DNA of 64,000 nt, taken from contig CBDHFN010000003.1 in the NCBI GenBank assembly GCA_965262605.1, forward strand, positions 1,116,001-1,180,000, given 5' to 3'. The stretch comes from CBDHFN01 sp965262605. GTDB lineage: Bacteria > Pseudomonadota > Alphaproteobacteria > JASGCL01. Both the position numbers and the translations under genes were made by a program. Of this stretch, positions 45,604 through 53,791 are shown piece after piece. A model generated the notes under the pieces. It was not told the origin of the DNA. It made no database searches and worked only from the letters and a program-made list of their open reading frames with translations. How positions within the stretch are numbered: position 1 is the stretch's first letter; every line of letters begins with the position of its first letter.

Positions 45604-45840
45604 ATGAGCAATGTTGCAGAGCGCGTAAAGAAAATTGTCGTCGACCACTTAGGCGTTGATGAAGCGAAAGTTACCGAAAATGCAAGTTTTATAGATGATT
45701 TAGGAGCCGATTCTTTGGATACCGTTGAATTAGTCATGGCGTTTGAAGAAGAATTTGGTTGTGAAATTTCGGATGATGCAGCGGAAAAAATCACCACGGT
45801 TGCCGATGCTATCAAATATATTACTGAAAACACAAAATAA
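45604..45840 (+). CDS. acpP: Acyl carrier protein
   Basis: A 78-residue four-helix carrier. The phosphopantetheine is attached to Ser37 in the DSL motif (DLGADSLDTVELVMAFEEEF). Acidic helix 2 is typical for docking fatty acid synthase enzymes. AAAAGGA precedes the ATG. It begins an operon with fabF 6 bases downstream. Confidence 0.97.
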   Translation: MSNVAERVKKIVVDHLGVDEAKVTENASFIDDLGADSLDTVELVMAFEEEFGCEISDDAAEKITTVADAIKYITENTK

Positions 45841-45846
45841 TTAAAA

Positions 45847-47109
45847 ATGCGGCGCGTAGTTGTCACTGGCTTGGGGATAGTGAGTCCTTTGGGCATTGGC
45901 ATTTCTAAGGTCTGGCATAATCTTATTAATGGTAAATCTGGAATAAGTAAAATAACGCAATTTGATGTGTCGGATTTGGCTTGTCAAATTGCGGGTTTTG
46001 CCGTTGATACAGATGACGAAGATAAAAAAATTAATTTAGATAAATATATAAACCCCAAAGAACAAAAGAAAATGGGGCGATTTATCCAAATGGCGTGTAT
46101 TGCCGCCGCCGAAGCAGTTAATGATGCGGGCATTACAAGCTTAACCGAAGAAGAATCATGGCGCGCGGGCGTGATGATGGGTTCGGGTATTGGTGGCTTG
46201 CAGGGCATTGAAGAAACAACGCAAACCCTTCTTGAAAAAGGGGTGCGCCGTGTAAGCCCGTTTTTCGTGCCAGCGAATTTGATTAATTTAACTTCTGGAT
46301 TTATTTCAATTTTTCATGGATTGCGCGGTCCGAACAGCGCGGTTGCGACTGCGTGTGCATCTGGAACGCATGCGATTGGCGATTCCGCGCGAATGATTCA
46401 ATACGGGTCGGCGGATATTATGGTTTGTGGTGGCGCCGAATCACCGATTAGCCGATTAGGCATTGCCGGATTTATCGCGACAAGGGCTTTGGCAACTTCG
46501 TTTAACGACAATCCAACCGAAGCATCGCGCCCATATGATTCGCGCCGTGAAGGTTTTGTCATGGGTGAGGGGTCAGGGGTTTTAGTCTTAGAAGAATATG
46601 AACATGCAAAAAAACGCGGGGCGAAAATTTACGCCGAAGTCATTGGTTATGGCATGTCCGGTGATGGTTATCACTTAACCGCCCCCCCCGAAGACGGCAA
46701 TGGCGGATTTCGTGCAATGCAAACAGCCGTGCAAGATGCTAAAATTAGCACGGATAAAATTGGCTATATTAATGCGCATGGCACTTCAACCCCTTTGGGT
46801 GATGAAATTGAATTAAGGGCAATTCATCGGTTGTTTGGCGATAATAATTGCGCAAATTTAGCCGTTTCTTCGACAAAATCGGCAACGGGGCATTTATTGG
46901 GTGCGGCGGGTGCAATTGAAGCGATTTTCAGTATAATGGCATTGCAAGAACAAATTTTGCCCCCGACTTTAAATCTTCATGACCCTTGCCCGCATTTTGG
47001 GTTGAATTTAGTGCCGCTTATTGCGCAAGAAAAGAAAATTGATAAGGTTTTATCAAACAGCTTTGGGTTTGGTGGCACTAATGCGTCAATAATATTTCAA
47101 AAATCGTGA
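45847..47109 (+). CDS. fabF: Beta-ketoacyl-ACP synthase II
   Basis: A 420-residue thiolase-fold condensing enzyme that elongates acyl-ACP with malonyl-ACP. The catalytic cysteine is in TACASGTHAIG, the two histidines in NAHGTSTPLGD and KSATGHLLGAAGA; the C-terminal SNSFGFGGTNASI loop is characteristic. The family's usual length is about 410 residues. It is followed directly by mltG, whose GTG start overlaps the fabF stop. Confidence 0.96.
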   Translation: MRRVVVTGLGIVSPLGIGISKVWHNLINGKSGISKITQFDVSDLACQIAGFAVDTDDEDKKINLDKYINPKEQKKMGRFIQMACIAAAEAVNDAGITSLTEEESWRAGVMMGSGIGGLQGIEETTQTLLEKGVRRVSPFFVPANLINLTSGFISIFHGLRGPNSAVATACASGTHAIGDSARMIQYGSADIMVCGGAESPISRLGIAGFIATRALATSFNDNPTEASRPYDSRREGFVMGEGSGVLVLEEYEHAKKRGAKIYAEVIGYGMSGDGYHLTAPPEDGNGGFRAMQTAVQDAKISTDKIGYINAHGTSTPLGDEIELRAIHRLFGDNNCANLAVSSTKSATGHLLGAAGAIEAIFSIMALQEQILPPTLNLHDPCPHFGLNLVPLIAQEKKIDKVLSNSFGFGGTNASIIFQKS

Positions 47110-48062
47110 AAATATCATTAATTATTTCAATATTTGTTGCTTTGGTTTTGGGCATTGGCTTTGGCTATTATCATTATAGCGATTTTTATGCAAAACGAAA
47201 TATTGATTCGGTCGTTGTTGATATTGAAAAAGGGGCAACATATAATGATGTTGGCGATATTTTGGCAAAAAATAAAGTAATTGATAATCCAATTGCCTTT
47301 AATTATTTGGCGCGAATTATTTTTTTTGGTAAAACATTCAAGGCTGGTGAATATGAATTTGGCGGCGAATTATCGCCATTTGAAATTGCATTGAAAATCA
47401 TCAAGCATCAAGTTATTCAATATAATATCACTATCCCTGAGGGGTTTACAGCCAAACAAATCGTTGAAATTCTTTATAAATTACCAAAATTACAAGGCGA
47501 AATAGACAAAATTCCAGACGAAGGCTCGCTTTTTCCAGATACTTGGGTTTATATCAAGGGCGATTCAAGAATGACATTATTAACGCTTATGCAAAAAAAA
47601 ATGGATAAAGAATTAGATAAAATTTGGCAAAATAAAGGCGATATTAACCCGATTAAATCCAAAGTAGAGTTGCTTATCTTGGCTTCGTTAATTGAAAAAG
47701 AAACTGGCATTGCGTCAGAACGCCCAATAGTTTCAGGGGTATTTTATAACCGATTGCGCATGAATATGAAATTGCAATCTGACCCAACCACAATTTACCC
47801 ATTATCAAATTTTACGGGCGATTTAAATCGTTATTTAACCAAAAAAGATTTGGAATCAATCAATGAATGGAATACATATACCCGTGAAGGCTTGCCGAAA
47901 ACTCCTATATGCAACCCGTCCTTAGCCGCGATTCAAGCTGCCGCCGACCCAGCAACCCATAAATATTTATTTTTTGTGGCGAACGGCAACCGCGGGCACA
48001 GCTTTGCCGAAACTTACGCACAACATAAACGAAATGTTGAAGCGTATAGGTTGTTGAATTAA
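47106..48062 (+). CDS. mltG: Endolytic murein transglycosylase MltG
   Basis: A 318-residue membrane-anchored lytic transglycosylase. A helix at about 3-22 anchors it. The LysM-like subdomain is followed by the YceG catalytic domain with LIEKETG (catalytic glutamate at about residue 197), GVFYNRLRMNMKLQSDPTTIYP and the C-terminal NPSLAAIQAAADPATHKYLFFV. It releases nascent glycan strands, setting glycan length. The start is a GTG overlapping fabF, the conserved fabF-mltG order of many proteobacteria. Its stop overlaps the end of the convergent gene by 4 bp. Confidence 0.94.
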   Translation: MKISLIISIFVALVLGIGFGYYHYSDFYAKRNIDSVVVDIEKGATYNDVGDILAKNKVIDNPIAFNYLARIIFFGKTFKAGEYEFGGELSPFEIALKIIKHQVIQYNITIPEGFTAKQIVEILYKLPKLQGEIDKIPDEGSLFPDTWVYIKGDSRMTLLTLMQKKMDKELDKIWQNKGDINPIKSKVELLILASLIEKETGIASERPIVSGVFYNRLRMNMKLQSDPTTIYPLSNFTGDLNRYLTKKDLESINEWNTYTREGLPKTPICNPSLAAIQAAADPATHKYLFFVANGNRGHSFAETYAQHKRNVEAYRLLN

Positions 48063-48856
48063 TATTCAGCGCGGTTTATATATCGCGCATTATAATATTC
48101 AGACGCAAATGTTTTTAATGCTCTTTTATATTCATTGACATCTTTTGTTAATAATACACGCACTAGATAATTTTTTAAAATTTTATATTGCTTCGCAATG
48201 TCAATTATAAATTGTTCAATTAATTTAGAATCATCATATTTGTTAATTGAATTTTTCATTGTTTCAATTAAATATAATGGGCAAATCAGTTCATAACACA
48301 ATATCAAGGCTGCATCTTCTTGTATTTGTAAATGGGTATGTTTTTTGCCTTGAATGAATTTAATCGCTAAATCTGTAATATCCTCTGGGTTTTTCTTATA
48401 ATTTTCTTCTTCTGCTATGGCATTAGAAAATTCCTTTACTTCAGTTTTTCCGCTCCATTCTAAATATTTTAACTTATTATCTTTAGATTTGTAATTAATT
48501 GCTAAAGCTAAATGCAATAATTCTTTGAATATAACCATTCGGTATTTGCATATACCTTCGCCATCTTTAATATCTGTTAAACTAGAATTAAAGCAAATTT
48601 TTTCGTCATATAAAATATATACATCGTAAGTATCATTTTCTTCATTATCGTAGATAAATATATGTCCAGCAACGCCAATATTAACTTTTTTTGTATAAAT
48701 TTTTGCATTGCAAATTTTTGCAAAAATATTTAAAGTGTCCTCGGTATTTAATGGTTTAAATTCATCAATTGATTTATATTTTTCATGATTTAATATGTCA
48801 AACTTACCGCTTTTCGGCGTGAGCAACATACCAAATATCTGTGAAACTTTATTCAT
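48059..48856 (-). CDS. ImmA/IrrE-like protein with degenerate metallopeptidase motif
   Basis: A 265-residue soluble protein, unfamiliar overall. The middle has a helix RMVIFKELLHLALAI whose spacing matches the H-E-x-x-H zinc helix of ImmA/IrrE peptidases, but the first histidine is a lysine. About 75 residues further, QIQEDAALILCYELICPLYLIE resembles the E-x-x-A-N-x-F-A-x-x-L-L-M-P helix of the same family, with the acidic ligand kept. It follows a 68-residue gene by 16 bases on the same transcript. It could be an inactive regulator or a toxin/antitoxin relative; its lysine- and isoleucine-rich, AT-heavy codon use suggests acquired DNA. Zinc binding is doubtful. Confidence 0.5.
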   Translation of the reverse strand: MNKVSQIFGMLLTPKSGKFDILNHEKYKSIDEFKPLNTEDTLNIFAKICNAKIYTKKVNIGVAGHIFIYDNEENDTYDVYILYDEKICFNSSLTDIKDGEGICKYRMVIFKELLHLALAINYKSKDNKLKYLEWSGKTEVKEFSNAIAEEENYKKNPEDITDLAIKFIQGKKHTHLQIQEDAALILCYELICPLYLIETMKNSINKYDDSKLIEQFIIDIAKQYKILKNYLVRVLLTKDVNEYKRALKTFASEYYNARYINRAEY

Positions 48857-48872
48857 AAACTATTCCAGAATA

Positions 48873-49079
48873 TTATTTATCGTGGAATTCTTGTTTAAAT
48901 GTGCCATTTTCAATGTCATCAAAAAGTCCATTTAAAGCATTTGCTAGTTTTTGTTCTAATTCTTTGTCGGGTATCTTATTTTCATAGCCATCAGTGTCGC
49001 TGAAAATGCCCAAAAGTCTATAGCCGGGTTTTATACCCCGTTCAACTGCTTTTAAATATTCTGATTTTTCACCTGACAT
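48873..49079 (-). CDS. Small protein of unknown function, partner of the ImmA-like gene
   Basis: A 68-residue acidic protein starting MSGEKSEYLKAVERG, with AAGGGA 5 bases before the ATG and its own promoter. No helix-turn-helix, membrane helix or cysteine is evident. Its small size, position before an ImmA-like gene and dedicated promoter suggest the first member of a two-gene module, but nothing in the sequence identifies it as an antitoxin. Confidence 0.5.
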   Translation of the reverse strand: MSGEKSEYLKAVERGIKPGYRLLGIFSDTDGYENKIPDKELEQKLANALNGLFDDIENGTFKQEFHDK

Positions 49080-49117
49080 GTAATCCCTTACTGCAATATT
49101 AATGCCTAATTAATGAA

Positions 49118-49145
49118 AATATAACATATTTTTCTGATAAATCAA
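49118..49145 (-). promoter_or_regulatory. Probable promoter of the 48059-49079 gene pair
   Basis: On the minus strand TTGATT (49140-49145), a 16 bp spacer and TATATT (49118-49123). Predicted start near 49111, about 32 nt before the small gene. Confidence 0.55.
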
Positions 49146-49189
49146 GAGAAAAATAACTTAAATGATAAATTATATAAAAAGCAAAAAAC

Positions 49190-49381
49190 TCATATCGGGC
49201 AACCGCTTTGCTTGCATTTTTCCATCGCATAAGCCTTGCATTTTGGGCATTGCACTAAATCTGTCGGAATTTGGCTTTTCGCATGATTTTTTTTGGCTTT
49301 TTTGCGATCATGCGCAAAATAAAAGAAAAATAATGCGACCGCAGCACCAATAATAATTAAGAATCTTGTTATCCAACCCAT
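49190..49381 (-). CDS. Small membrane protein with C-terminal zinc-ribbon-like motif
   Basis: A 63-residue protein: one membrane helix (about 5-23), a basic linker (HDRKKAKKNHAK) and a cysteine-rich end CPKCKAYAMEKCKQSGCPI with two CxxC-like pairs, suggesting metal binding in the cytoplasm. It begins 13 bases inside the end of the tRNA methyltransferase gene, so the two are co-transcribed. Similar short helix-plus-CxxC proteins (PP0621-like) are known but undescribed. Confidence 0.65.
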   Translation of the reverse strand: MGWITRFLIIIGAAVALFFFYFAHDRKKAKKNHAKSQIPTDLVQCPKCKAYAMEKCKQSGCPI

Positions 49382-50088
49382 GGGTTTATGACCTTTGCGT
49401 GATGTAATATTGCCAATGCTTCTTCTGTAAAGACATGTTCTTCATTATGCAAGCAAATTTTAGGTAAAATTTGAAAATTTGCGGGTTTATTTGGCGAATA
49501 TCGCCCAATAATTTTCTTGATAGGTTTGGAATCACCAACAGACAAAGGCAAAATTTGCAAATCACCTTGATTATAAATAGCTTTGATGGCTTGAATATTT
49601 TGCATATCATGGTTAAAATAAATCACGCCATTGGGGTTTAAGCATTGCAAGCATTGATTAAGCCATTCTTGAAATGTAAAGCCAACCGCAAATTTTGCCA
49701 CCCGCTTTAATTGATTGGGCGAAGGAAATGAATCATTATAATAAGGCGGATTAGTCATTATTATGTCGTATTTTTTCTCGCATTTAAAAATATCAGATTG
49801 AATTATATTGATAATTTTATGTAATTTATTGTCGTGAATATTTTCATGCAATAATTTTGCGTATTGTTCATTAATTTCCCAAGCGTCAATTTTGGCATGA
49901 ATTTCAAGGTTGTTATAAGCAAATGCCAGCGATATTGCACCAACGCCCGCCCCAAAATCAGCTATATTGCCATTTATGGCGGGAATTGTCGCGGCTAAAA
50001 TTACGGATTCGCTGGAAATGCGGTATGAATCTTTCCATTGTTTGACAGAGATTCTGCCGCCCAAAATTGAATCAATTGTTATAGACAT
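49369..50088 (-). CDS. tRNA1(Val) (adenine(37)-N6)-methyltransferase-like protein
   Basis: A class I methyltransferase of 239 residues from the ATG at 50086-50088; the frame is open back to 50139 but that part lies further inside the neighbouring gene. Motif I is ADFGAGVGAISLAFA, the acidic motif WEINEQ, and the catalytic NPPYYNDSFPSPNQLKRVAKF matches TrmN6/YfiC (adenine N6 of tRNA1(Val)). It is encoded behind the HAD nucleotidase with a 17 bp overlap. Confidence 0.85.
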   Translation of the reverse strand: MSITIDSILGGRISVKQWKDSYRISSESVILAATIPAINGNIADFGAGVGAISLAFAYNNLEIHAKIDAWEINEQYAKLLHENIHDNKLHKIINIIQSDIFKCEKKYDIIMTNPPYYNDSFPSPNQLKRVAKFAVGFTFQEWLNQCLQCLNPNGVIYFNHDMQNIQAIKAIYNQGDLQILPLSVGDSKPIKKIIGRYSPNKPANFQILPKICLHNEEHVFTEEALAILHHAKVINPWVG

Positions 50089-50734
50089 TATGGATAAATT
50101 GCCCAATATTATCGCTGATATTGTTAATTTTTGGCACAAGATTCATATCAAGATAACCCGAAGACTTAATTAAAATCGTGTGCATACCAATTTCATGGGG
50201 ATATTGCAAATTAAGCGCAATATCTTCAACCATTACTGATTTTTTTGGGTCAAATTTCATTTTTGCAAATATTCTGTCAAAGGCTTCGGGTGCGGGTTTT
50301 GGCGTGTATAAAGCATCGCAAACATCGTAAATCCCATCAAAAACTTCCAATGGAATTAGCAATTGTTTTAAGACACTTTTGGCGTGGCTTACCGAACCAT
50401 TGGTAAAAATAATCTTGCGGGCATTCATATTTTCCAACGCTGATTTCAGTAATAAATCAGGCTTAATGTAAGAATAATCAATATTATGCACAAAATCCAT
50501 ATAATCAGTCGGATTAACTTCATGATTCGCCATTAATCCAGCTAAGGTTGTGCCGTATTTAGCATAATATTCTTTTTGGAATTTTTTGGCTTGATAAGCA
50601 TCAACGGATAATTGCGTCATGATAAATTCCCCCATTAATTTTTCAATTTGGGGGAATAAATCGCATGATTCGGGGTAAAGAGTATTATCTAAATCAAAAA
50701 CCCATAATTCCTTTTGGCGCAAATTTTCATTCAT
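50072..50734 (-). CDS. HAD-family pyrimidine 5'-nucleotidase-like hydrolase
   Basis: A 220-residue HAD phosphatase. Motif I is FDLDNTLYP, motif II IIFTNGS, and motifs III/IV TPKPAPEAF and VEDIALNLQ. The Y-P after the aspartate pair and KKSVMVEDIALNL are typical of the Sdt1/pyrimidine 5'-nucleotidase subgroup, which dephosphorylate UMP/CMP or similar. Its ATG at 50732-50734 overlaps the TAA of the glutamine-synthetase-like gene. Confidence 0.85.
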   Translation of the reverse strand: MNENLRQKELWVFDLDNTLYPESCDLFPQIEKLMGEFIMTQLSVDAYQAKKFQKEYYAKYGTTLAGLMANHEVNPTDYMDFVHNIDYSYIKPDLLLKSALENMNARKIIFTNGSVSHAKSVLKQLLIPLEVFDGIYDVCDALYTPKPAPEAFDRIFAKMKFDPKKSVMVEDIALNLQYPHEIGMHTILIKSSGYLDMNLVPKINNISDNIGQFIHNVYNN

Positions 50735-52131
50735 TAACAATGCCGAAAATATCGCGTAAAATCAGAAGGCTGCATGGAAGATTCATAAGCGTCAAATTCA
50801 CTTAAATGAAATAAATGTAATTTTTCGTGCATCATCTTGCCGAATACTTCTTTGGCAAAAGCAGATTTTTTGAACGCCAATATGGCTTCCAGCCATCGGG
50901 TCGGAAATTTCGGCGGGTAATCAAACCCCGTGCCGCGTTCGGCGCGTTCGGGCGGGGTAATTTTATCCATTAAACCCTTGCGCACTGATGCTAAAATTGC
51001 GGTTGCCACAAAATATGGATTCGCATCAGCCCCAGCCACGCGGTGCTCAAGGCGTGTATTACGCGCATCAGACAAAGGCACGCGATAAGCAACAGACCTG
51101 TCATTAACATTCCATGCGCTGTTCACGGGTGAATAAGCGGTTGCCTTGGAATATCGGCGATATGAATTAGCGTTTGGTGCTAATAACATCATAAAATCCT
51201 TGGTATATTTCATTGACCCGCCAATTGCGTGCAATAAATTATCGTTAACTTTTGGTTCGCCTTCGTCATCAATGCCTTCTTCAAAAATATTTTTACCATT
51301 TTCGTCTAAGATTGACAAATGCGTATGCAAGCCTGAACCCGCCCATTCGCCAAAAGGTTTCGCCATAAAAGTTGCTTCAAGCCCATGTTTGCGGGCGATG
51401 GCTTTAATTGCGCGCCGATACATCATTGCTTGGTCGCAAAGCACTAAGGGATCCTCGTAATAACTTAAATTAACTTCATATTGGCATGGCGCGTATTCCT
51501 TGGAAGTGGAACATGGCTCCATTCCTTGTGTTTCAAGGGCTTCGTTGACTTCGTTAAGCACGGTGTCAAATGCTTCAAGCTCCTGCATACCAAGGCATTG
51601 AATGTCGTTTTGCTCAATTTCATCTTCCTCTTCGGAAGCTAAAATTGGCGCGCCATCGGCTCCTAAATCTGATTTGCAAAGGTAAAATTCAAATTCAAAC
51701 GCCATAATAGGCTTTAATCCCATGGCGCGAAATCGGCGCACTTCGCGGTTTAATAATCGGCGCGGGTCGCCATAAAACGGCATACCATGGCGCATGGTTT
51801 GATAGCCTAAAATTTGGGCGCGGGGTTCTTCAACCCATGGCACACGGCAAATTGTGCCCGCAACGGGCATGACGCGAAAATCAGGGTCGCCATCTTCGCC
51901 ACCTTCGGGCAAGTGAAAGCAATTAGCACCGCTTAAATCTAATAAAGGTATGGAACTTGGTAATTGAACGCCGCCTTTGATAATTTTATCGGCGTCACGG
52001 ATGGGAATTCTTTTTCCCCTTAAATGCCCCGAGAATGTCGGGATTAAGACATCAATTGATATAATGTCGGGATTTTGTTTTAAAAAATTTTCAATTTCAC
52101 TTTTTGTTGAATTATTTTGTGATATTACCAT
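50734..52131 (-). CDS. Glutamine synthetase family protein (gamma-glutamylputrescine synthetase-like)
   Basis: A 465-residue ATP-dependent amide ligase. The glutamate-binding and ATP motifs are present: EFEFYL, EVNLSYYEDPLVLCDQ, GEWAGSGLHTHLSIL, NRSVAYRVP-type arginine loop and RLEHRVAGADANPYF. There is no adenylylated-tyrosine Y-x-x-P type C-terminus (the end is MQPSDFTRYFRHC), so it is not housekeeping GlnA; PuuA-like ligation of glutamate to an amine is more likely. The ATG at 52129-52131 is used; a longer frame reaches 52251 but runs through the promoter region. A leader hairpin separates an AGGAG from this ATG. Confidence 0.82.
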   Translation of the reverse strand: MVISQNNSTKSEIENFLKQNPDIISIDVLIPTFSGHLRGKRIPIRDADKIIKGGVQLPSSIPLLDLSGANCFHLPEGGEDGDPDFRVMPVAGTICRVPWVEEPRAQILGYQTMRHGMPFYGDPRRLLNREVRRFRAMGLKPIMAFEFEFYLCKSDLGADGAPILASEEEDEIEQNDIQCLGMQELEAFDTVLNEVNEALETQGMEPCSTSKEYAPCQYEVNLSYYEDPLVLCDQAMMYRRAIKAIARKHGLEATFMAKPFGEWAGSGLHTHLSILDENGKNIFEEGIDDEGEPKVNDNLLHAIGGSMKYTKDFMMLLAPNANSYRRYSKATAYSPVNSAWNVNDRSVAYRVPLSDARNTRLEHRVAGADANPYFVATAILASVRKGLMDKITPPERAERGTGFDYPPKFPTRWLEAILAFKKSAFAKEVFGKMMHEKLHLFHLSEFDAYESSMQPSDFTRYFRHC

Positions 52132-52140
52132 GATTAAAAT

Positions 52141-52161
52141 AGGCTTTCTTAGCGAAAGTCT
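52141..52161 (-). promoter_or_regulatory. Hairpin in the leader of the glutamine-synthetase-like gene
   Basis: An 8 bp stem including one G-U pair closes over a five-base loop. It sits between an AGGAG element (about 52168-52172) and the ATG, and could bring the two to a workable distance. Confidence 0.35.
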
Positions 52162-52181
52162 AAAATTTTCTCCTATTGTTG

Positions 52182-52210
52182 TTGAATTAATTTTTATATC
52201 ATAGTATATA
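52182..52210 (+). promoter_or_regulatory. Probable promoter of lipB
   Basis: TTGAAT (52182-52187), a 17 bp spacer and TATATA (52205-52210). It overlaps the divergent promoter, so RNA polymerase can occupy only one at a time. Confidence 0.55.
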
Positions 52211-52226
52211 TTATGGTAATATTCAA
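52198..52226 (-). promoter_or_regulatory. Sigma-70 promoter of the glutamine-synthetase-like gene
   Basis: On the minus strand TTGAAT (52221-52226), a 17 bp spacer and TATGAT (52198-52203). Predicted start near 52191, giving a leader of about 60 nt. Confidence 0.6.
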
Positions 52227-52254
52227 CTAAATTCAATGTTGCGGCGCACAAAAT

Positions 52255-52920
52255 ATGACTAATTGTATAATTAACGACTTAAAATTCCAAAAATTACCCC
52301 ATATTGATTGGAAAATTGATACGAATTTGATTCAATATACCCAAGCCATTGATTTTATGGCGAATCGCGTGGAAGCCATCAAGAATCAAGAAAAATCCAG
52401 CATGATTTGGCTTTTGCAACACCCAAAAACTTATACCGCGGGCACTTCGGCGAATATCGCCCGCGATTGCTTGGACAAAGAAATTGAAATTATTCCAACG
52501 GGCAGGGGGGGTAAATTAACTTATCATGGACCGGGGCAACAAATTATTTACGCCATGCTTGATTTACGAATCATCGGCAAAGATGTGCATTGTTTCGTGC
52601 GGGCTTTGGAACATTGGACAGCGAAAATCTTAGCAGAATTTGGTATAATCGCCCAAATTCGTGAGGGGCGCGTCGGGTTATGGGTGGATATGAACAATGG
52701 CAAAGAAGCCAAAATTGCCGCCATCGGCGTGCGTATTTCGCATTGGATAGCCTATCACGGCATCGCGATTAATATTAACCCAAACCTTGAAGATTTTCAA
52801 AAAATCGTGCCGTGCGGGCTTAACCCCCATGAATTTGGCATTACATCGCTTAGTGATTTAGGAATATCGTGTGATATTGCTAAACTTCACGATATAATCA
52901 AAAAAACTTGCCCGTTTTAG
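52255..52920 (+). CDS. lipB: Octanoyl-[acyl-carrier-protein]:protein transferase LipB
   Basis: A 221-residue enzyme that moves the octanoyl group from ACP to lipoyl domains, the first step of lipoate assembly. The family motifs are QHPKTYTAGT, GRGGKLTYHGPGQQIIY, the catalytic lysine in AKIAAIGVRI and the catalytic cysteine in IVPCGL. acpP, the donor carrier, is encoded about 6.4 kb upstream. It is the last conserved gene before the defence island, and an AT-rich hairpin follows its stop. Confidence 0.95.
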   Translation: MTNCIINDLKFQKLPHIDWKIDTNLIQYTQAIDFMANRVEAIKNQEKSSMIWLLQHPKTYTAGTSANIARDCLDKEIEIIPTGRGGKLTYHGPGQQIIYAMLDLRIIGKDVHCFVRALEHWTAKILAEFGIIAQIREGRVGLWVDMNNGKEAKIAAIGVRISHWIAYHGIAININPNLEDFQKIVPCGLNPHEFGITSLSDLGISCDIAKLHDIIKKTCPF

Positions 52921-52936
52921 CATTGAAATGCTTTTT
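52919..52936 (+). terminator. Short terminator after lipB
   Basis: AGCATT and AATGCT form a 6 bp stem around a two-base loop, followed by TTTTT. It overlaps the TAG of lipB. The stem has two G/C pairs only, so strength is uncertain. Confidence 0.4.
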
Positions 52937-53040
52937 AAAGATTTTAAGAAATTTACCATTTCTCTTAGTATTGGAGGTAAATAACTGAGATTGTGTGTCG
53001 CAAACAGATGTGTGTTTATTAATTACAATTTCGTTATTCT

Positions 53041-53466
53041 TGCAAAAAATTTATTGATAAAATTAAAAAATACAAAAATCCGTTATTAAATGTAAATTTT
53101 GGCTCGTTTGACCAAGTTATTCCCAATCACGCGCAAGATTTTTTATATCTTGACCCGCCGTATTTTTTGGAAAAAGATGCTGATAATAAAATGTTCAAGG
53201 GTATATACCCAAATGCAAATTTTGATGTGCATCATTCGGGTTTTGACCACGAAAAATTGCGCGATTTGTTGTATAATCACAAGGGCAGTTTTATTTTATC
53301 TTATAATAATTGTGCAACTATCCGCGAATATTACCGCGACTTTCAACAATTTTTTCCTAAATGGCATTATTCATATGCTTTGGGGGAAACGCGCATTGGC
53401 AAAAACAAAGCCGAAATCGGCAATCAACCGAAATTATCCCATGAAATTTTAATTGTTAAAATTTAG
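53041..53466 (+). pseudogene. C-terminal fragment of a D12-class adenine DNA methyltransferase
   Basis: An open frame of about 142 codons that begins after an in-frame stop at 53020-53022 and has no plausible start codon. It carries the catalytic motif LYLDPPYF (motif IV, D-P-P-Y) at about 53146-53169 and continues with FDHEKLRDLLYNHKGSFILSYNN, GETRIGKNK and SHEILIVKI, the usual end of D12 (alpha-class) N6-adenine methyltransferases. The front half with SAM motif I and target-recognition part is missing. It is probably inactive. It is AT-rich and adjoins another broken gene, marking the left edge of the island. Confidence 0.7.
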
Positions 53467-53791
53467 GGGGGGTAAGAATTTATCGCAGATAAAGGCTATA
53501 CCAGCATGTAAAATAGCCAAAATATATGATAAGTTAAAGAATAGAAAAAATCTTAATATATTTTTAGAAAATAATATTTCTAATATTTATACACCTTCAG
53601 CATGCCATCAATTTATATTAGAATTAGAATGCAATAAAATATTTACTATAAATTTTGATACTTAAATTGAAGAAGTAGCAGCATTGGGAACAGATTATGA
53701 GATTATTTCTAATGGGAAAGCTTACTTTGAAGCTTGTAAATTAAAAAGTAAAACAAAATTAATCTTTACTATGATTGAGTATACGCCTTAA
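53453..53791 (+). pseudogene. Broken gene with an in-frame stop, weakly SIR2-like
   Basis: An open frame of 70 codons (TTG at 53453, inside the end of the methyltransferase fragment) is ended by TAA at 53663-53665; the same frame then continues for 41 coding codons to a second TAA at 53789-53791. The segment ACHQFILELECNKIFTINFDT, stop, IEEVAA resembles the x-H-x2-L ... T-N-x-D-x-x-I-E core of SIR2-like NAD-consuming domains found in phage defence genes. The upstream catalytic half is missing. One substitution in the stop would restore the frame, so it could be either recent decay or readthrough. Confidence 0.4.
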
